DNA of 64,000 nt from Pseudomonas sp. R84 (GCF_009834515.1 NZ_CP019426.1:5649001-5713000), one strand, 5' to 3'. Counted from the stretch's first letter, positions 26,289-34,848 are shown. The notes: generated by a model from the letters alone, not told the origin. A program made the numbers and translations.

Positions 26289-26966
26289 TCAGGCCTGCAG
26301 GTAGCGCAGCACCGATTCGCAAATCATCTCGCGATGACGCTGCTTGATACTTTCATCCGGCAGATCAATCTGAAAAATCTCGCCAAACGTGTGCCGGTTC
26401 GATACGCGATAGAAGCAGAACGAACTGATCAGCAAATGCACATCCAGCGCGTCGAGCCCGGCGCGGAATACACCTTCATCAGCGCCACGACGCAGAATCT
26501 CACCGAGCGAATCGAGGATGGTGTTGTTCATTGCCTTGATCGCATCGGAACGCTTCACGTATTCGGCGTTGTGGATATTTTCAATGCTGACGATGCGCAC
26601 GAAATCGACATTGCGGTCGTGGTGATCGAAGGTGAACTCGACCAATCGGCGAATCGCCTCCACCGGCGCCAACTCGGCCAGGTGCAGGCGGTTTTCGGTG
26701 CTGCGAATATCGCCGTAAAGCTTCTCCAGTACCTCGACGTACAACTGCTCCTTGCTACCGAAGTAGTAATAGATCATGCGTTTGGAGGTGTGAATACGCT
26801 CGGCGATCGCGTCCACGCGAGCGCCGGACAAGCCTTGCTGGACGAACTCGACGATCGCCTCTTGCAAGATGTTCTCGCGGGTCTTTTCCGGGTTGTTCTT
26901 GCGACTCTTGCGCGGCTCCACGGCGGATACTTCGGTCGCTGCGGAAAGTTCTGAATTCATCGTCAT
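26289..26966 (-). CDS. TetR-family regulator of the quinate/shikimate cluster
   Basis: 225 residues. A TetR DNA-binding domain occupies about 28-75 (TRENILQEAIVEFVQQGLSGARVDAIAERIHTSKRMIYYYF, in part), followed by an all-helical ligand domain with a TetR_C-like tail. It is surrounded by quinate-degradation genes and is therefore the natural candidate for their repressor, with quinate, shikimate or dehydroshikimate as inducer. Two in-frame ATGs (26966 and 26960) are equally possible starts. A candidate operator motif is shared by the two promoter regions of the cluster but not seen upstream of this gene. Confidence 0.83.
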   Translation of the reverse strand: MTMNSELSAATEVSAVEPRKSRKNNPEKTRENILQEAIVEFVQQGLSGARVDAIAERIHTSKRMIYYYFGSKEQLYVEVLEKLYGDIRSTENRLHLAELAPVEAIRRLVEFTFDHHDRNVDFVRIVSIENIHNAEYVKRSDAIKAMNNTILDSLGEILRRGADEGVFRAGLDALDVHLLISSFCFYRVSNRHTFGEIFQIDLPDESIKQRHREMICESVLRYLQA

Positions 26967-27067
26967 TGCGGGCTCACGGCCATCACTGCACAGGCGGCGA
27001 TTATGGGCTGCGCAGCACAGTGAAGGAAGCCGCGCGGCCCGTGTTTAATCCCGCGTTTACGAATTTC

Positions 27068-28969
27068 CTACAACTTCGCCTGGCGCACCGCACCACTGCG
27101 TGATTTGGCCATCGCCGCCAGACGCACCGCGACGTTCGCTGCGCCGTAACCGGCATAGCCGTTCTTGCGCTGGATGATCTCGAAGAAGAAGCGCCCTTCG
27201 AACGGTTCGGTGTAGACGTGGAACAGTTCACCGCCCTGGGCATCACGGTCGTACAAGACGTTGTAATAGGCCAGTTCGCTGAGGAATTCGTCGTCGAAAT
27301 CGAAGCGCGCAGCAAGGTCATCGTAATAGTTGAGCGGAATATCCAGCAACGGTACGCCGGCCTCTTTGGCGCGACTGACTTCGGCGAAGATATCGTCACA
27401 ATCGAAGGCGATGTGGTGCACTCCAGAGCCGCGATAACTCGACAGCGCGTGGGAGATCGCGGTGTTGCGGTTCTCGGAGATGTTCAACGGCAAGCGGATC
27501 GAACTGTCGCGACTGCGCAGTGCGCGACTTTTCACCAGTCCATACGGATCGGGCAGCACCACTTCGTCGTCCGCTTCGAAATCCAGCAGGCTCTTGTAGA
27601 ACAGCACCCAACTGTCGAGGCTGTCGGCCGGCAGTGCCATGGCCATGTGATCGATACGCTTGAGACCGCCGCGTGCCGGCGCATCTGCCAGCAGATTGAA
27701 ATCGGTGCCGTAGACATCGGCCTGTTCATCCACCAGATAAATCAGGCTGCCGTCCGGCGCGCGCACCGCTGCCAGCTCCAGTTCATTGGGGCCGACCAGT
27801 CCACGATAGGGCTGACCTTTGTAAGCGACGGCGCGGGCCAAGGCACTGGCGCTGTCCTTGACCCGCACGGCGGTGGCGCACAGCGATGGGCCGTGGGCCT
27901 CGAAAAAGCTGTGAGCAAACGAATACGGTTCGGAGTTGAGGATCAGGTTGATGTCGCCCTGACGCAGCAGGCTCACGCTCTTGGAGCGGTGCTGCCCGGC
28001 CTTGACGAAACCGAGGCGCTCCAGCCAGTTCGACAGCTTGGCGCCGAGGCTTTCATCCACGGCGAATTCAAGAAACTCGATGCCGTTGTACTCGCTGGCC
28101 TTCGGTGTTTCGAAAAGGATTTCGCGATTGGCCACAGGCTGGGCTTCCTGCTCCAGACGCTGGCGAGTCTTCTCTTCCAGATACAGCAGCGAACGCAAAC
28201 CGTCGGCGGCATTGGCCCGTGGCGGCGCGGCGCGGAAGCCGTCATTGAAGATTTCCAGCGACAGCGGTCCGGTGTAACCACTCTGGATGATCGGCGCGAG
28301 GAACCCCGGCAGATCGAACTCGCCCTGGCCGGGGAAGCAGCGGAAGTGCCGGCTCCACTCAAGAACGTCCATGGCCAGAATCGGCGCGTCGGCCATCTGC
28401 ACGAAGAAGATCTTGTCGCCGGGAATGTCGGCGATAGGGCGCGGATCGCCCTTCAACGACAGCGTATGGAAGCTGTCGAGCAACACGCCGAGGCTCGGGT
28501 GATCGGCTTGGCGCACGATGTCCCAGACCTGTTGATACGTGTTGACGTGACGGCCCCACGCCAGCGCTTCGTAACCAATGCGCAAGCCGCGCGCACCGGC
28601 ATGCTCGGCCAGCAGTCGCAGGTCATCGACCAGAATTTGTTGGTCGCCGACGCTGTCGGCCGAGGCATTGCTGCAGACCAGCACCAGATCGGTGCCCAGT
28701 TCCTGCATCAGGTCGAACTTGCGTTCGGCGCGCTCAAGATTGCGCGCCAGGCGATCGCGGCGGCAGCCTTCGAAATCGCGGAACGGCTGAAACAGAGTGA
28801 TGGCGATGCCGAGATCAGCGCACATCTGTTTAATTTCCCGCGGACTGCCGTCGTAGTACAGGAGGTCGTTTTCGAAAATCTCCACCCCGTCGAACCCGGC
28901 GGCGGCGATGGCTTCGAGTTTTTCCGGCAGGGTGCCGCTCAAGGAAACGGTGGCAATGGAACGCTGCAT
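27068..28969 (-). CDS. quiC: Two-domain 3-dehydroshikimate dehydratase QuiC
   Basis: 633 residues. The N-terminal AP-endonuclease/xylose-isomerase-like barrel (1-270) holds the metal ligands E134, D165, Q191 and E239. The C-terminal half (about 290-600) is a VOC/HPPD-like module that still has an HPPD-type ligand set: H441 (DHMAMA), H518 or H519 (VHHIAFD) and E597 (FFEII). QuiC converts 3-dehydroshikimate to protocatechuate, feeding the beta-ketoadipate pathway. GGAG precedes the ATG. It is read away from the permease, with a REP pair between, and toward the TetR gene. The role of the second domain is not settled by sequence. Confidence 0.92.
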   Translation of the reverse strand: MQRSIATVSLSGTLPEKLEAIAAAGFDGVEIFENDLLYYDGSPREIKQMCADLGIAITLFQPFRDFEGCRRDRLARNLERAERKFDLMQELGTDLVLVCSNASADSVGDQQILVDDLRLLAEHAGARGLRIGYEALAWGRHVNTYQQVWDIVRQADHPSLGVLLDSFHTLSLKGDPRPIADIPGDKIFFVQMADAPILAMDVLEWSRHFRCFPGQGEFDLPGFLAPIIQSGYTGPLSLEIFNDGFRAAPPRANAADGLRSLLYLEEKTRQRLEQEAQPVANREILFETPKASEYNGIEFLEFAVDESLGAKLSNWLERLGFVKAGQHRSKSVSLLRQGDINLILNSEPYSFAHSFFEAHGPSLCATAVRVKDSASALARAVAYKGQPYRGLVGPNELELAAVRAPDGSLIYLVDEQADVYGTDFNLLADAPARGGLKRIDHMAMALPADSLDSWVLFYKSLLDFEADDEVVLPDPYGLVKSRALRSRDSSIRLPLNISENRNTAISHALSSYRGSGVHHIAFDCDDIFAEVSRAKEAGVPLLDIPLNYYDDLAARFDFDDEFLSELAYYNVLYDRDAQGGELFHVYTEPFEGRFFFEIIQRKNGYAGYGAANVAVRLAAMAKSRSGAVRQAKL

Positions 28970-29004
28970 GTTTCAACTCCCGGACTGCGCCGCTTTATCT
29001 TTAC

Positions 29005-29089
29005 TGTAGGAGCTGCCGAAGGCAGCGATCGTTTGATCTTTATTCGTGAAAACAGAATCAAAAGATCGCAGCCTGCGGCAGCTCCTACA
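29005..29089. repeat. REP pair, family A (85 bp)
   Basis: TGTAGGAGCTGCCGAAGGCA .. and complementary GCCTGCGGCAGCTCCTACA. Arms differ at a few positions. It lies in the quiC upstream region, so any quiC promoter must be inside or before it. Confidence 0.9.
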
Positions 29090-29151
29090 TGGGATGGGTT
29101 TTTATAGTAGGGAAATTATTGGCTGCATCGAACGTGGCAGCAATTTAAAGT

Positions 29152-29167
29152 GTACTACCCGGTTAGT
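29152..29167 (+). promoter_or_regulatory. Candidate operator GTACTACCCGGTTAGT before the permease
   Basis: The core ACTACCCGGTTAGT is a palindrome at 12 of 14 positions, suited to a TetR dimer. Its half sites ACTA and GGTTA recur upstream of aroQ. Confidence 0.55.
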
Positions 29168-29327
29168 TTTGCGTGCGATTATCGAACACAATGGCGGTTT
29201 GGCGAATTGACGATTTTTCGTCCACTGCCCAACATCGACCGCACATTGAGTCCGGATCTGAACCACCGGTCGCAGCGTGCACAGAAAAAAGCACACCAAA
29301 TAACAAATCCAAAAACGGGTGGAACAC

Positions 29328-30665
29328 ATGATTCCTTCACAGACTTCCCGCATGGCCCCGGCCATGAGCACTGCCTCAGGTGGCATCGGCGACAAGATCC
29401 GCGGCGCCATGGCTGTCGGCAAGACCCGTTGGGGCATGCTGGCGCTGGTGTTTTTCGCCACGACCCTGAACTACATCGACCGCGCCGCCCTCGGCGTCAT
29501 GCAGCCAATCCTCGCCAAGGAAATGAGCTGGACGGCGATGGATTACGCCAACATCAACTTCTGGTTTCAGGTCGGCTACGCGATCGGTTTCGTCCTGCAA
29601 GGTCGCTTGATCGACCGGGTCGGCGTCAAGCGCGTGTTCTTCTGCGCCGTGCTGCTGTGGAGCCTGGCCACCGGTGCCCACGGTCTGGCAACGTCAGCCG
29701 TTGGCTTTATGGTCTGCCGGTTTATTCTCGGTCTGACTGAAGCGGCGAACTACCCGGCCTGCGTGAAAACCACGCGCCTGTGGTTCCCGGCCGGCGAACG
29801 TGCGGTTGCCACCGGCATCTTCAACGCCGGCACCAACGTCGGTGCGATGTTCACGCCGATGCTGCTGCCACTGGTGCTGCACGTCTGGGGCTGGCAAGCG
29901 GCGTTCCTGTGCATGTCGGCACTCGGCGGGATCTGGCTGCTGTTCTGGGGTTTGAAGTACTTCAACCCGGAAGATCATCCGAGCGTCAAACAGTCCGAAC
30001 TGGACTACATCCAGCAAGAAGTCGAACCAGAGCAGGCCCGCGTACCGTTCTCGAAAATCCTGCGCATGCGTGGTACCTGGGCCTTCGCCCTCGCCTACTC
30101 GCTGACCGCGCCGGTGTTCTGGTTCTACCTGTACTGGCTGCCGCCGTTTCTCAATCAGCAATACAACCTGGGCATCAACGTGACCCAAATGGGTATCCCG
30201 CTGATCATCATCTACGTCACGGCTGACTTCGGCAGTGTCGGTGGCGGCATTCTGTCTTCGTTCCTGATCGGTCGCGGGATGAACTCGATCAAGGCGCGGC
30301 TGCTGTCGATGTTCCTGTTCGCCTGCTGCATCATCGGTGTGGTCATGGCGGCTGGCTCTGCCAATCTGTGGGTTGCAGTAGCTGCTATCTCCCTGGCTAT
30401 CGGTGCACACCAGGCCTGGACGGCGAACATCTGGAGCCTGGTGATGGACTACACGCCCAAACACATGATGAGCACGGTGTTTGGTTTCGGCGGCATGTGC
30501 GCGGCGATTGGCGGGATGTTCATGACCCAGATTGTCGGTCACATCCTCACCGTCACCAACAACAACTACACCGTGTTGTTCACGCTGATTCCGGCGATGT
30601 ACTTCATCGCGCTGACGTGGATGTACTTCATGGCCCCGCGCAAAATCCCGACCGTCACCGAATAA
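29328..30665 (+). CDS. MFS permease, ACS family (probable quinate/shikimate uptake)
   Basis: 445 residues with 12 hydrophobic spans. LNYIDRAALGVMQPIL near residue 47 and RFILGLTEAANYPACVKTTRLWFP near 131 (partial) identify the anion:cation symporter branch that takes up hexuronates, phthalate and similar acids. ATG 29328 lies six bases after GGTGG; a GTG nine bases upstream is the alternative. Its position divergent from quiC and next to a shared candidate operator makes quinate or shikimate the likely substrate; this is inference from context. Confidence 0.85.
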   Translation: MIPSQTSRMAPAMSTASGGIGDKIRGAMAVGKTRWGMLALVFFATTLNYIDRAALGVMQPILAKEMSWTAMDYANINFWFQVGYAIGFVLQGRLIDRVGVKRVFFCAVLLWSLATGAHGLATSAVGFMVCRFILGLTEAANYPACVKTTRLWFPAGERAVATGIFNAGTNVGAMFTPMLLPLVLHVWGWQAAFLCMSALGGIWLLFWGLKYFNPEDHPSVKQSELDYIQQEVEPEQARVPFSKILRMRGTWAFALAYSLTAPVFWFYLYWLPPFLNQQYNLGINVTQMGIPLIIIYVTADFGSVGGGILSSFLIGRGMNSIKARLLSMFLFACCIIGVVMAAGSANLWVAVAAISLAIGAHQAWTANIWSLVMDYTPKHMMSTVFGFGGMCAAIGGMFMTQIVGHILTVTNNNYTVLFTLIPAMYFIALTWMYFMAPRKIPTVTE

Positions 30666-30685
30666 CCTGCCTACACAACGCTACC

Positions 30686-30775
30686 TGTAGGAGTGAGCCT
30701 GCTCGCGATGGCTTAGTGTCAGTCAATAACTTCATCGACTGACACACCGCCATCGCGAGCAGGCTCACTCCTACA
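30686..30775. repeat. REP pair, family B (90 bp)
   Basis: Perfect TGTAGGAGTGAGCCTGCTCG arms and a full inner repeat GTGTCAGTC .. GACTGACACACCG. It lies between convergent genes. Confidence 0.93.
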
Positions 30776-30793
30776 AGGTTTTGCGTAACCTAC

Positions 30794-31672
30794 TCAGCGG
30801 CGGCTCTGCTGCCACGCTGCCGCCAGTCCGCTGCAACAGATCACCGCGATGCCTATGATCGTCAACAGACTCGGCGTGTGATTGAACAGCAACCAGCCCA
30901 ACAACCCCGCAAACACGATCTGGCAATAACCGAACGGCGCCAGCAGCGCCGGAGCGGCATGGCGGAATGCCTGGGTGAGAAACAAATGCGCGGTCATCCC
31001 GCAACTGCCCAGCGCCAGCATCAGCCCGGCGTGGGTCAACGTCGGAACCTGCCAGAAGAACGGCACCAGCGCACTCATCACCAGCGTGTTACACAGCCCG
31101 GCGAAAAAGTTACTGGTGGTCGGGCTGTCAACTTCAGCAAGCTTGCGCGTCAGCAACTGATAGAAGCAGAAAAACAGCGCCGAACAGAATGGCAGCAATA
31201 CCGCTGGGGTGAACAGTTCACCACCCGGGTGGACGATGATCAAAACGCCGATAAAGCCGCAAATCACCGCGATCCATTGCCCGCGCGTCACCCGCTCTTT
31301 GAGCAGCGGCACGGACAAGGCTGTCACCAATACCGGTGCGAGAAAGTTCACCGCCGTGGCTTCCGCCAGCGGGATATACAGCAGGGCCGTTGTGAAAAAC
31401 AGGCTAGTACCGAGTAGGCAAAGTGCTCGGGTCAACTGCCATAACGGCTTCTTCGTGCGCAAAACGCGCAACCCGGATTGCGGCAGAAAAATCCCCGCCA
31501 TCAGCAGTGTGTGCACCAGATAACGCGCCCAGACCACCATCACGATCGGATAGAAACCGGACAGGTATTTCGACAACGCGTCGTGACTGGAAAACAGGAA
31601 GGTTGCCACGACAATCAGCAAGATCCCCTTGAAGGGTTGGTTGACTCCGGAGAGCGGGGTGCTGACGGTCAT
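30794..31672 (-). CDS. EamA/DMT-family permease
   Basis: 292 residues with ten hydrophobic spans arranged as two five-helix EamA halves (about 12-140 and 150-285). Drug/metabolite transporters of this kind move small metabolites out of, or sometimes into, the cell. ATG 31672 has AAGGAAA upstream. It lies 99 bases after the isomerase gene on the same strand, separated by a single REP half-unit, and may serve the Gfo/Idh-isomerase unit as a transporter. Substrate unknown. Confidence 0.82.
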   Translation of the reverse strand: MTVSTPLSGVNQPFKGILLIVVATFLFSSHDALSKYLSGFYPIVMVVWARYLVHTLLMAGIFLPQSGLRVLRTKKPLWQLTRALCLLGTSLFFTTALLYIPLAEATAVNFLAPVLVTALSVPLLKERVTRGQWIAVICGFIGVLIIVHPGGELFTPAVLLPFCSALFFCFYQLLTRKLAEVDSPTTSNFFAGLCNTLVMSALVPFFWQVPTLTHAGLMLALGSCGMTAHLFLTQAFRHAAPALLAPFGYCQIVFAGLLGWLLFNHTPSLLTIIGIAVICCSGLAAAWQQSRR

Positions 31673-31731
31673 TGGATTTCCTTGTGGAGCCATAAAAGAT
31701 CAAGAGCTTCGCAGGCAGTCTCGCCTCCCCC

Positions 31732-31755
31732 TGTGGGAGCGGGCTTGCCCGCGAT
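31732..31755. repeat. Single REP half-unit, family C variant
   Basis: TGTGGGAGCGGGCTTGCCCG followed by CGAT, a GGGCTTGCCC variant of the stem, without a partner arm. Confidence 0.85.
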
Positions 31756-31771
31756 AGGTGCGCAGCACCGC

Positions 31772-32587
31772 TTACAGGCGCGCCAACAACGCTCGAGTTT
31801 TATCAATCGCCATCTGCGCCCGCCGTAATCCGCTCACGCCCTGCTCGAGCAGTTTCACAGTGGGAATTTCCAGACTCAGTGGAATATTAGTCGGCAGCGC
31901 TTTCAACAACCCGAGCAGATCACAATCACCCTCGCCGGGAAACCGCCGCTCGTTGCGCGCCTGACGCAAGATTTCGGCCATATCTGACGGTCTCGGCCCC
32001 GCCACATCACATAATTGTGCATAGCGCAGCCTCGACGGCGACACTGTTTGCAGATCCTCAAGCCGTGAAGCCGAACGATCAAAGTGGAATGCATCAACCA
32101 GCACCGCAGCGTTTTCCCGATCAGCGTTTCCGACAATTCGCAGCGCTTGTTCGAGGTTGCGCGCATCGGTCCAGGGCATGAACTCCAGATGCGGGTGCAA
32201 GCCGTAAGGCGCGGCCAGATCGCAAAGGGCGGCGAAGTTGTCGGTGAGTCGTTGCTCGTCAGGATCATTACCGGCGATGAGTAATTCCGTGGCGCCAAAT
32301 TCCGCGCCCACTGTCAGATGTTTCTCGAAATCGGCGACGACGGTCTGCGGTTTCAAACGCAGGATTTCCACGTCGAGCACACGGATGCCGGTATCGCGCA
32401 GGCGCTGCAAAGTCTGACGGCGCAATTCAGCATCAGCGATCAACGGGAAATGATGCTCCTCGGGCGTCGCCGGTTCCAGACGCAGTCCGACATGACTGTA
32501 ACCGGCCCGCGCAGCGACTTCGACCATTTGCGGTGGCGATAACTCCAGCACGGTAAGGCTGGCCAAGGAGAGGATTCGTTCACTCAT
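31772..32587 (-). CDS. Sugar phosphate isomerase/epimerase-like TIM-barrel protein
   Basis: 271 residues of the AP_endonuc_2 fold. Candidate metal ligands are E140 or so in LEFMPW, D170 or so with the following His in VDAFHF, a Gln/Asp in QLCD and E about 240 in LSLEIPT; these parallel the E-D-Q/H-E set of the family. The RRFPGEGDCDLLG motif before the last ligand is typical. ATG 32587 lies two bases after the dehydrogenase stop, with GAGG upstream. It probably isomerises or dehydrates the keto-product of the Gfo/Idh enzyme. The substrate cannot be named. Confidence 0.82.
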   Translation of the reverse strand: MSERILSLASLTVLELSPPQMVEVAARAGYSHVGLRLEPATPEEHHFPLIADAELRRQTLQRLRDTGIRVLDVEILRLKPQTVVADFEKHLTVGAEFGATELLIAGNDPDEQRLTDNFAALCDLAAPYGLHPHLEFMPWTDARNLEQALRIVGNADRENAAVLVDAFHFDRSASRLEDLQTVSPSRLRYAQLCDVAGPRPSDMAEILRQARNERRFPGEGDCDLLGLLKALPTNIPLSLEIPTVKLLEQGVSGLRRAQMAIDKTRALLARL

Positions 32588-32589
32588 AT

Positions 32590-33651
32590 TCAAGCCTCGA
32601 CCAGTGCAGGGGCGCAGGCTCGACCGGTAGCGGCAGCCTCGCGAATGGCTTCAATCAACGCAAGGGTGCGGGCGGCATCGGCAGCGCTGACCAGCGGCTC
32701 GACTTCACGCCGCGCCACACGTACGAAATGCTGTAACTGCAAGCGTAAAGCGTCGTCACCGCTGTAGGACTCTTCGACCATCAACAAGGGTTCATGCCAA
32801 CCGGCGTCGACCTGATCAGCGGCGTAATGCCAACGCTTGAGTTGCGGAATGCTCAAGGCGCCAGCAGTCCCGGCCAACAGATAACACGGCTGATCGGCCT
32901 GACGCGGATAGACCGGGTTCTCACCGGAATCCAGCTCCCAACTCCATGGCGCCGCCACTGCATCGGACCCGCTCAGGGTTCCCAAGGTGCCACCTTCGAA
33001 TTGCAGCAACACCGCCGCGCTGTCTTCGTTGGCGAACCCGCGCACGGTGTTGTCGGTGATCGCTTGCACCGAGCGCACCTCACCGCACAGATGCCGTAAC
33101 AGATCGAGGTCGTGAATCAGATTGGTCAGCAACATCCCGGCGCCCGGTTCGCGGCGCCACGGGATCTCGAAGTAACTGTCGGGTTTGCGCAACTGGAACA
33201 GCGCGGTCACCGTGGTCAGCCGCCCGAGCGCCCCGCTCTGCACTAATTCATGAGCGCGAACGATCAGTGGGTTGTGGCGCCGATGATGGCCGACCAGCAC
33301 CGGCACGCCGCTGCTTTTGACCGCCGCGACTAGCTCGCGCGCTTCATCCAGGTGCACCCCGACCGGTTTTTCCAGCAACACCGGCACACCCGCCGCCAGG
33401 CAATCGAGCGCGGTGCTGACGTGTTGATTATTCGGATTGGCGACGATCACCGCGTCTGGCCTGATCTGCTCGAGCATCTGACGGTGATCGGCGAAATGCC
33501 TTACACCCCAATCAGCCGCAAGCGCTGCGGCTTGCGGCCCGGGATCAGCCACTGCGCACAGCGTCGCTTCGCTGAGGGTTTGCAGATGCCGATAATGTTG
33601 CTGGCCCATATTGCCGGCGCCGATCAGGGCGATTCGAAGGGGCGAATTCAA
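32590..33651 (-). CDS. Gfo/Idh/MocA family NAD(P)-dependent oxidoreductase
   Basis: 353 residues. An N-terminal Rossmann fold begins RIALIGAGNMGQQHYRHL, the family EKPVGVHLDEAREL motif is near 95-108, and the C-terminal domain has the DLDLLRHLCGEV helix near residue 180. These enzymes oxidise or reduce sugars and cyclitols. I chose the TTG start at 33651 because GAGGA lies seven bases upstream; a GTG at 33687 is possible but has poor spacing. It heads the three-gene minus-strand unit. A TTCTGGAACTCGGTTC site lies 50-67 bases upstream of the start. Confidence 0.84.
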   Translation of the reverse strand: MNSPLRIALIGAGNMGQQHYRHLQTLSEATLCAVADPGPQAAALAADWGVRHFADHRQMLEQIRPDAVIVANPNNQHVSTALDCLAAGVPVLLEKPVGVHLDEARELVAAVKSSGVPVLVGHHRRHNPLIVRAHELVQSGALGRLTTVTALFQLRKPDSYFEIPWRREPGAGMLLTNLIHDLDLLRHLCGEVRSVQAITDNTVRGFANEDSAAVLLQFEGGTLGTLSGSDAVAAPWSWELDSGENPVYPRQADQPCYLLAGTAGALSIPQLKRWHYAADQVDAGWHEPLLMVEESYSGDDALRLQLQHFVRVARREVEPLVSAADAARTLALIEAIREAAATGRACAPALVEA

Positions 33652-33700
33652 GGTGCGGTCCTCTTGTGATTGTTCTCGGAATAACACTCCACAAACAATT

Positions 33701-33718
33701 TAGAACCGAGTTCCAGAA
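33701..33718 (-). promoter_or_regulatory. Candidate IclR operator, site 2
   Basis: Read on the minus strand: TTCTGGAACTCGGTTCTA. It contains GAAC-3 nt-GTTC and matches two sites near the IclR gene. Confidence 0.5.
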
Positions 33719-33783
33719 TCAAACACCCATCCATCTCAAAAACGTGCGAACACCGCACAACTTCGTGGACAACAAAAATCCCC

Positions 33784-33873
33784 TGTAGGAGTGAGCCTGC
33801 TCGCGATCACGGTGTGTCAGCCAACATTAATGCCAGCTGATACACCGCGATCGCGAGCAGGCTCACTCCTACA
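33784..33873. repeat. REP pair, family B (90 bp)
   Basis: Perfect TGTAGGAGTGAGCCTGCTCG arms; the inner core is GTGTGTCAGC .. AGCTGATACACCG. It lies between the IclR gene and the Gfo/Idh promoter. Confidence 0.92.
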
Positions 33874-33894
33874 AGGGCACTGCGTGAATTCGGA

Positions 33895-34671
33895 TTAGAT
33901 AAACAGTTCTGAGGCCAGGCTTGCTGCTGATAATTCTTCGGTGAATGTCAGCAACAACGGCGCCAGTTCATGCAACCGTGCCCCCGGCATCCGCGCACTC
34001 GGTCCGGCAATACTCAGTACGCCGATCACCCGACCATCCGTTGGATGCTTCACCACCGCCGCAATCGCCGAAGTGCCGACTGCCGAGCTCTCCTCGACCC
34101 AGGCATACCCCTGCTCGCGGGCCAGGCGCAGGCGTTCCAGCAACTCGATATTCGAGCGCGGCGCATTCGGCCCGACGCCCACCGGCACCTCCGCCGCCTG
34201 CCGCTCGACCAGCGACAACGCCTCGGCATCGCTCATGCACGCCAGCCACGCATGCCCGGACGCGGTGTAGAACAGCGGCGCATCGCGGCCCATGTCCGGG
34301 TCGTAACGCAGACCGCTGCGCGCGCCCTGCGCCTTGGCGATCCAGGTCTGGCGCTCGCCATCGATGACGCCCAAACGCACCAGTTCGCCGGTTTCCTGCG
34401 CCAGTCGATCAAGCACTGGCTGGACGATATCGGCACCGCTGCTCGACAAATACTGGAAGCCCATCGCGACGAGTTTGGTCGACAGGTGATAACGCAAGGT
34501 TTCCGCATTCTGGCGCACGTAGCCCAGGCGAATCAGCTCGGCGAGCAAGCGGTGCGTCGCGCTTTTGGGGATATCCAGTTGCTCTGCCAGCGTCTGCATC
34601 GGCAGCCCGCGCGGATCACTGGTAAGGGTTTCCAGCACACTGAAAACCCGTTCGATTTGACTGCCGGCCAT
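33895..34671 (-). CDS. IclR-family transcriptional regulator
   Basis: 258 residues. The winged helix is at about 5-65 (IERVFSVLETLTSDPRGLPMQTLAEQLDIPKSATHRLLAEL, in part), and the IclR effector domain at about 75-250 contains RYDPDMGRDAPLFYTASGHAWLA and the typical C-terminal GVLSIAGPSARM. IclR proteins sense small carboxylates and can activate or repress. ATG 34671 is chosen over an in-frame start at 34770. It is divergent from the flavoprotein gene and upstream of the Gfo/Idh unit, so it is the likely regulator of both. Confidence 0.87.
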   Translation of the reverse strand: MAGSQIERVFSVLETLTSDPRGLPMQTLAEQLDIPKSATHRLLAELIRLGYVRQNAETLRYHLSTKLVAMGFQYLSSSGADIVQPVLDRLAQETGELVRLGVIDGERQTWIAKAQGARSGLRYDPDMGRDAPLFYTASGHAWLACMSDAEALSLVERQAAEVPVGVGPNAPRSNIELLERLRLAREQGYAWVEESSAVGTSAIAAVVKHPTDGRVIGVLSIAGPSARMPGARLHELAPLLLTFTEELSAASLASELFI

Positions 34672-34726
34672 GGGGATATCCAAAGGAAATTTTGCCGATT
34701 CTAGAAGACATCCGCGGTAAAGCGAA

Positions 34727-34744
34727 ATCTGGAACCGGTTGTTC
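34727..34744 (+). promoter_or_regulatory. Candidate IclR operator, site 3
   Basis: ATCTGGAACCGGTTGTTC, in the IclR/flavoprotein divergent region. It overlaps GTTCGATAACCGCCC at 34741-34755, which resembles the PcaR site as I remember it. Confidence 0.45.
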
Positions 34745-34801
34745 GATAACCGCCCGCTTTGTTGAATCACGGCTTGTCGTGCTACGCCAGCACTGGTTAT
34801 T

Positions 34802-34822
34802 TTCTGGAATCAAATTCCAAAA
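34802..34822 (+). promoter_or_regulatory. Candidate IclR operator, site 1
   Basis: Contains the perfect inverted repeat TGGAAT-CAA-ATTCCA at 34805-34819, 30 bases before the flavoprotein ATG. It shares TTCTGGAA with site 2. Confidence 0.55.
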
Positions 34823-34848
34823 ACAATTCATCGCTGGAGCGTTGTTTG

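Larger units (their letters stand above)
28970..29327. other. Divergent promoter region quiC / MFS permease
   Basis: 358 bases. A family-A REP pair fills 29005-29089; the rest is AT-rich and holds the candidate TetR site at 29152-29167. The permease ribosome site is at 29317-29322. Confidence 0.6.

Noticed and set aside
27218..29107. 629-codon frame opposite quiC
   Set aside because: No family features; it mirrors the codons of quiC, whose catalytic residues are certain.
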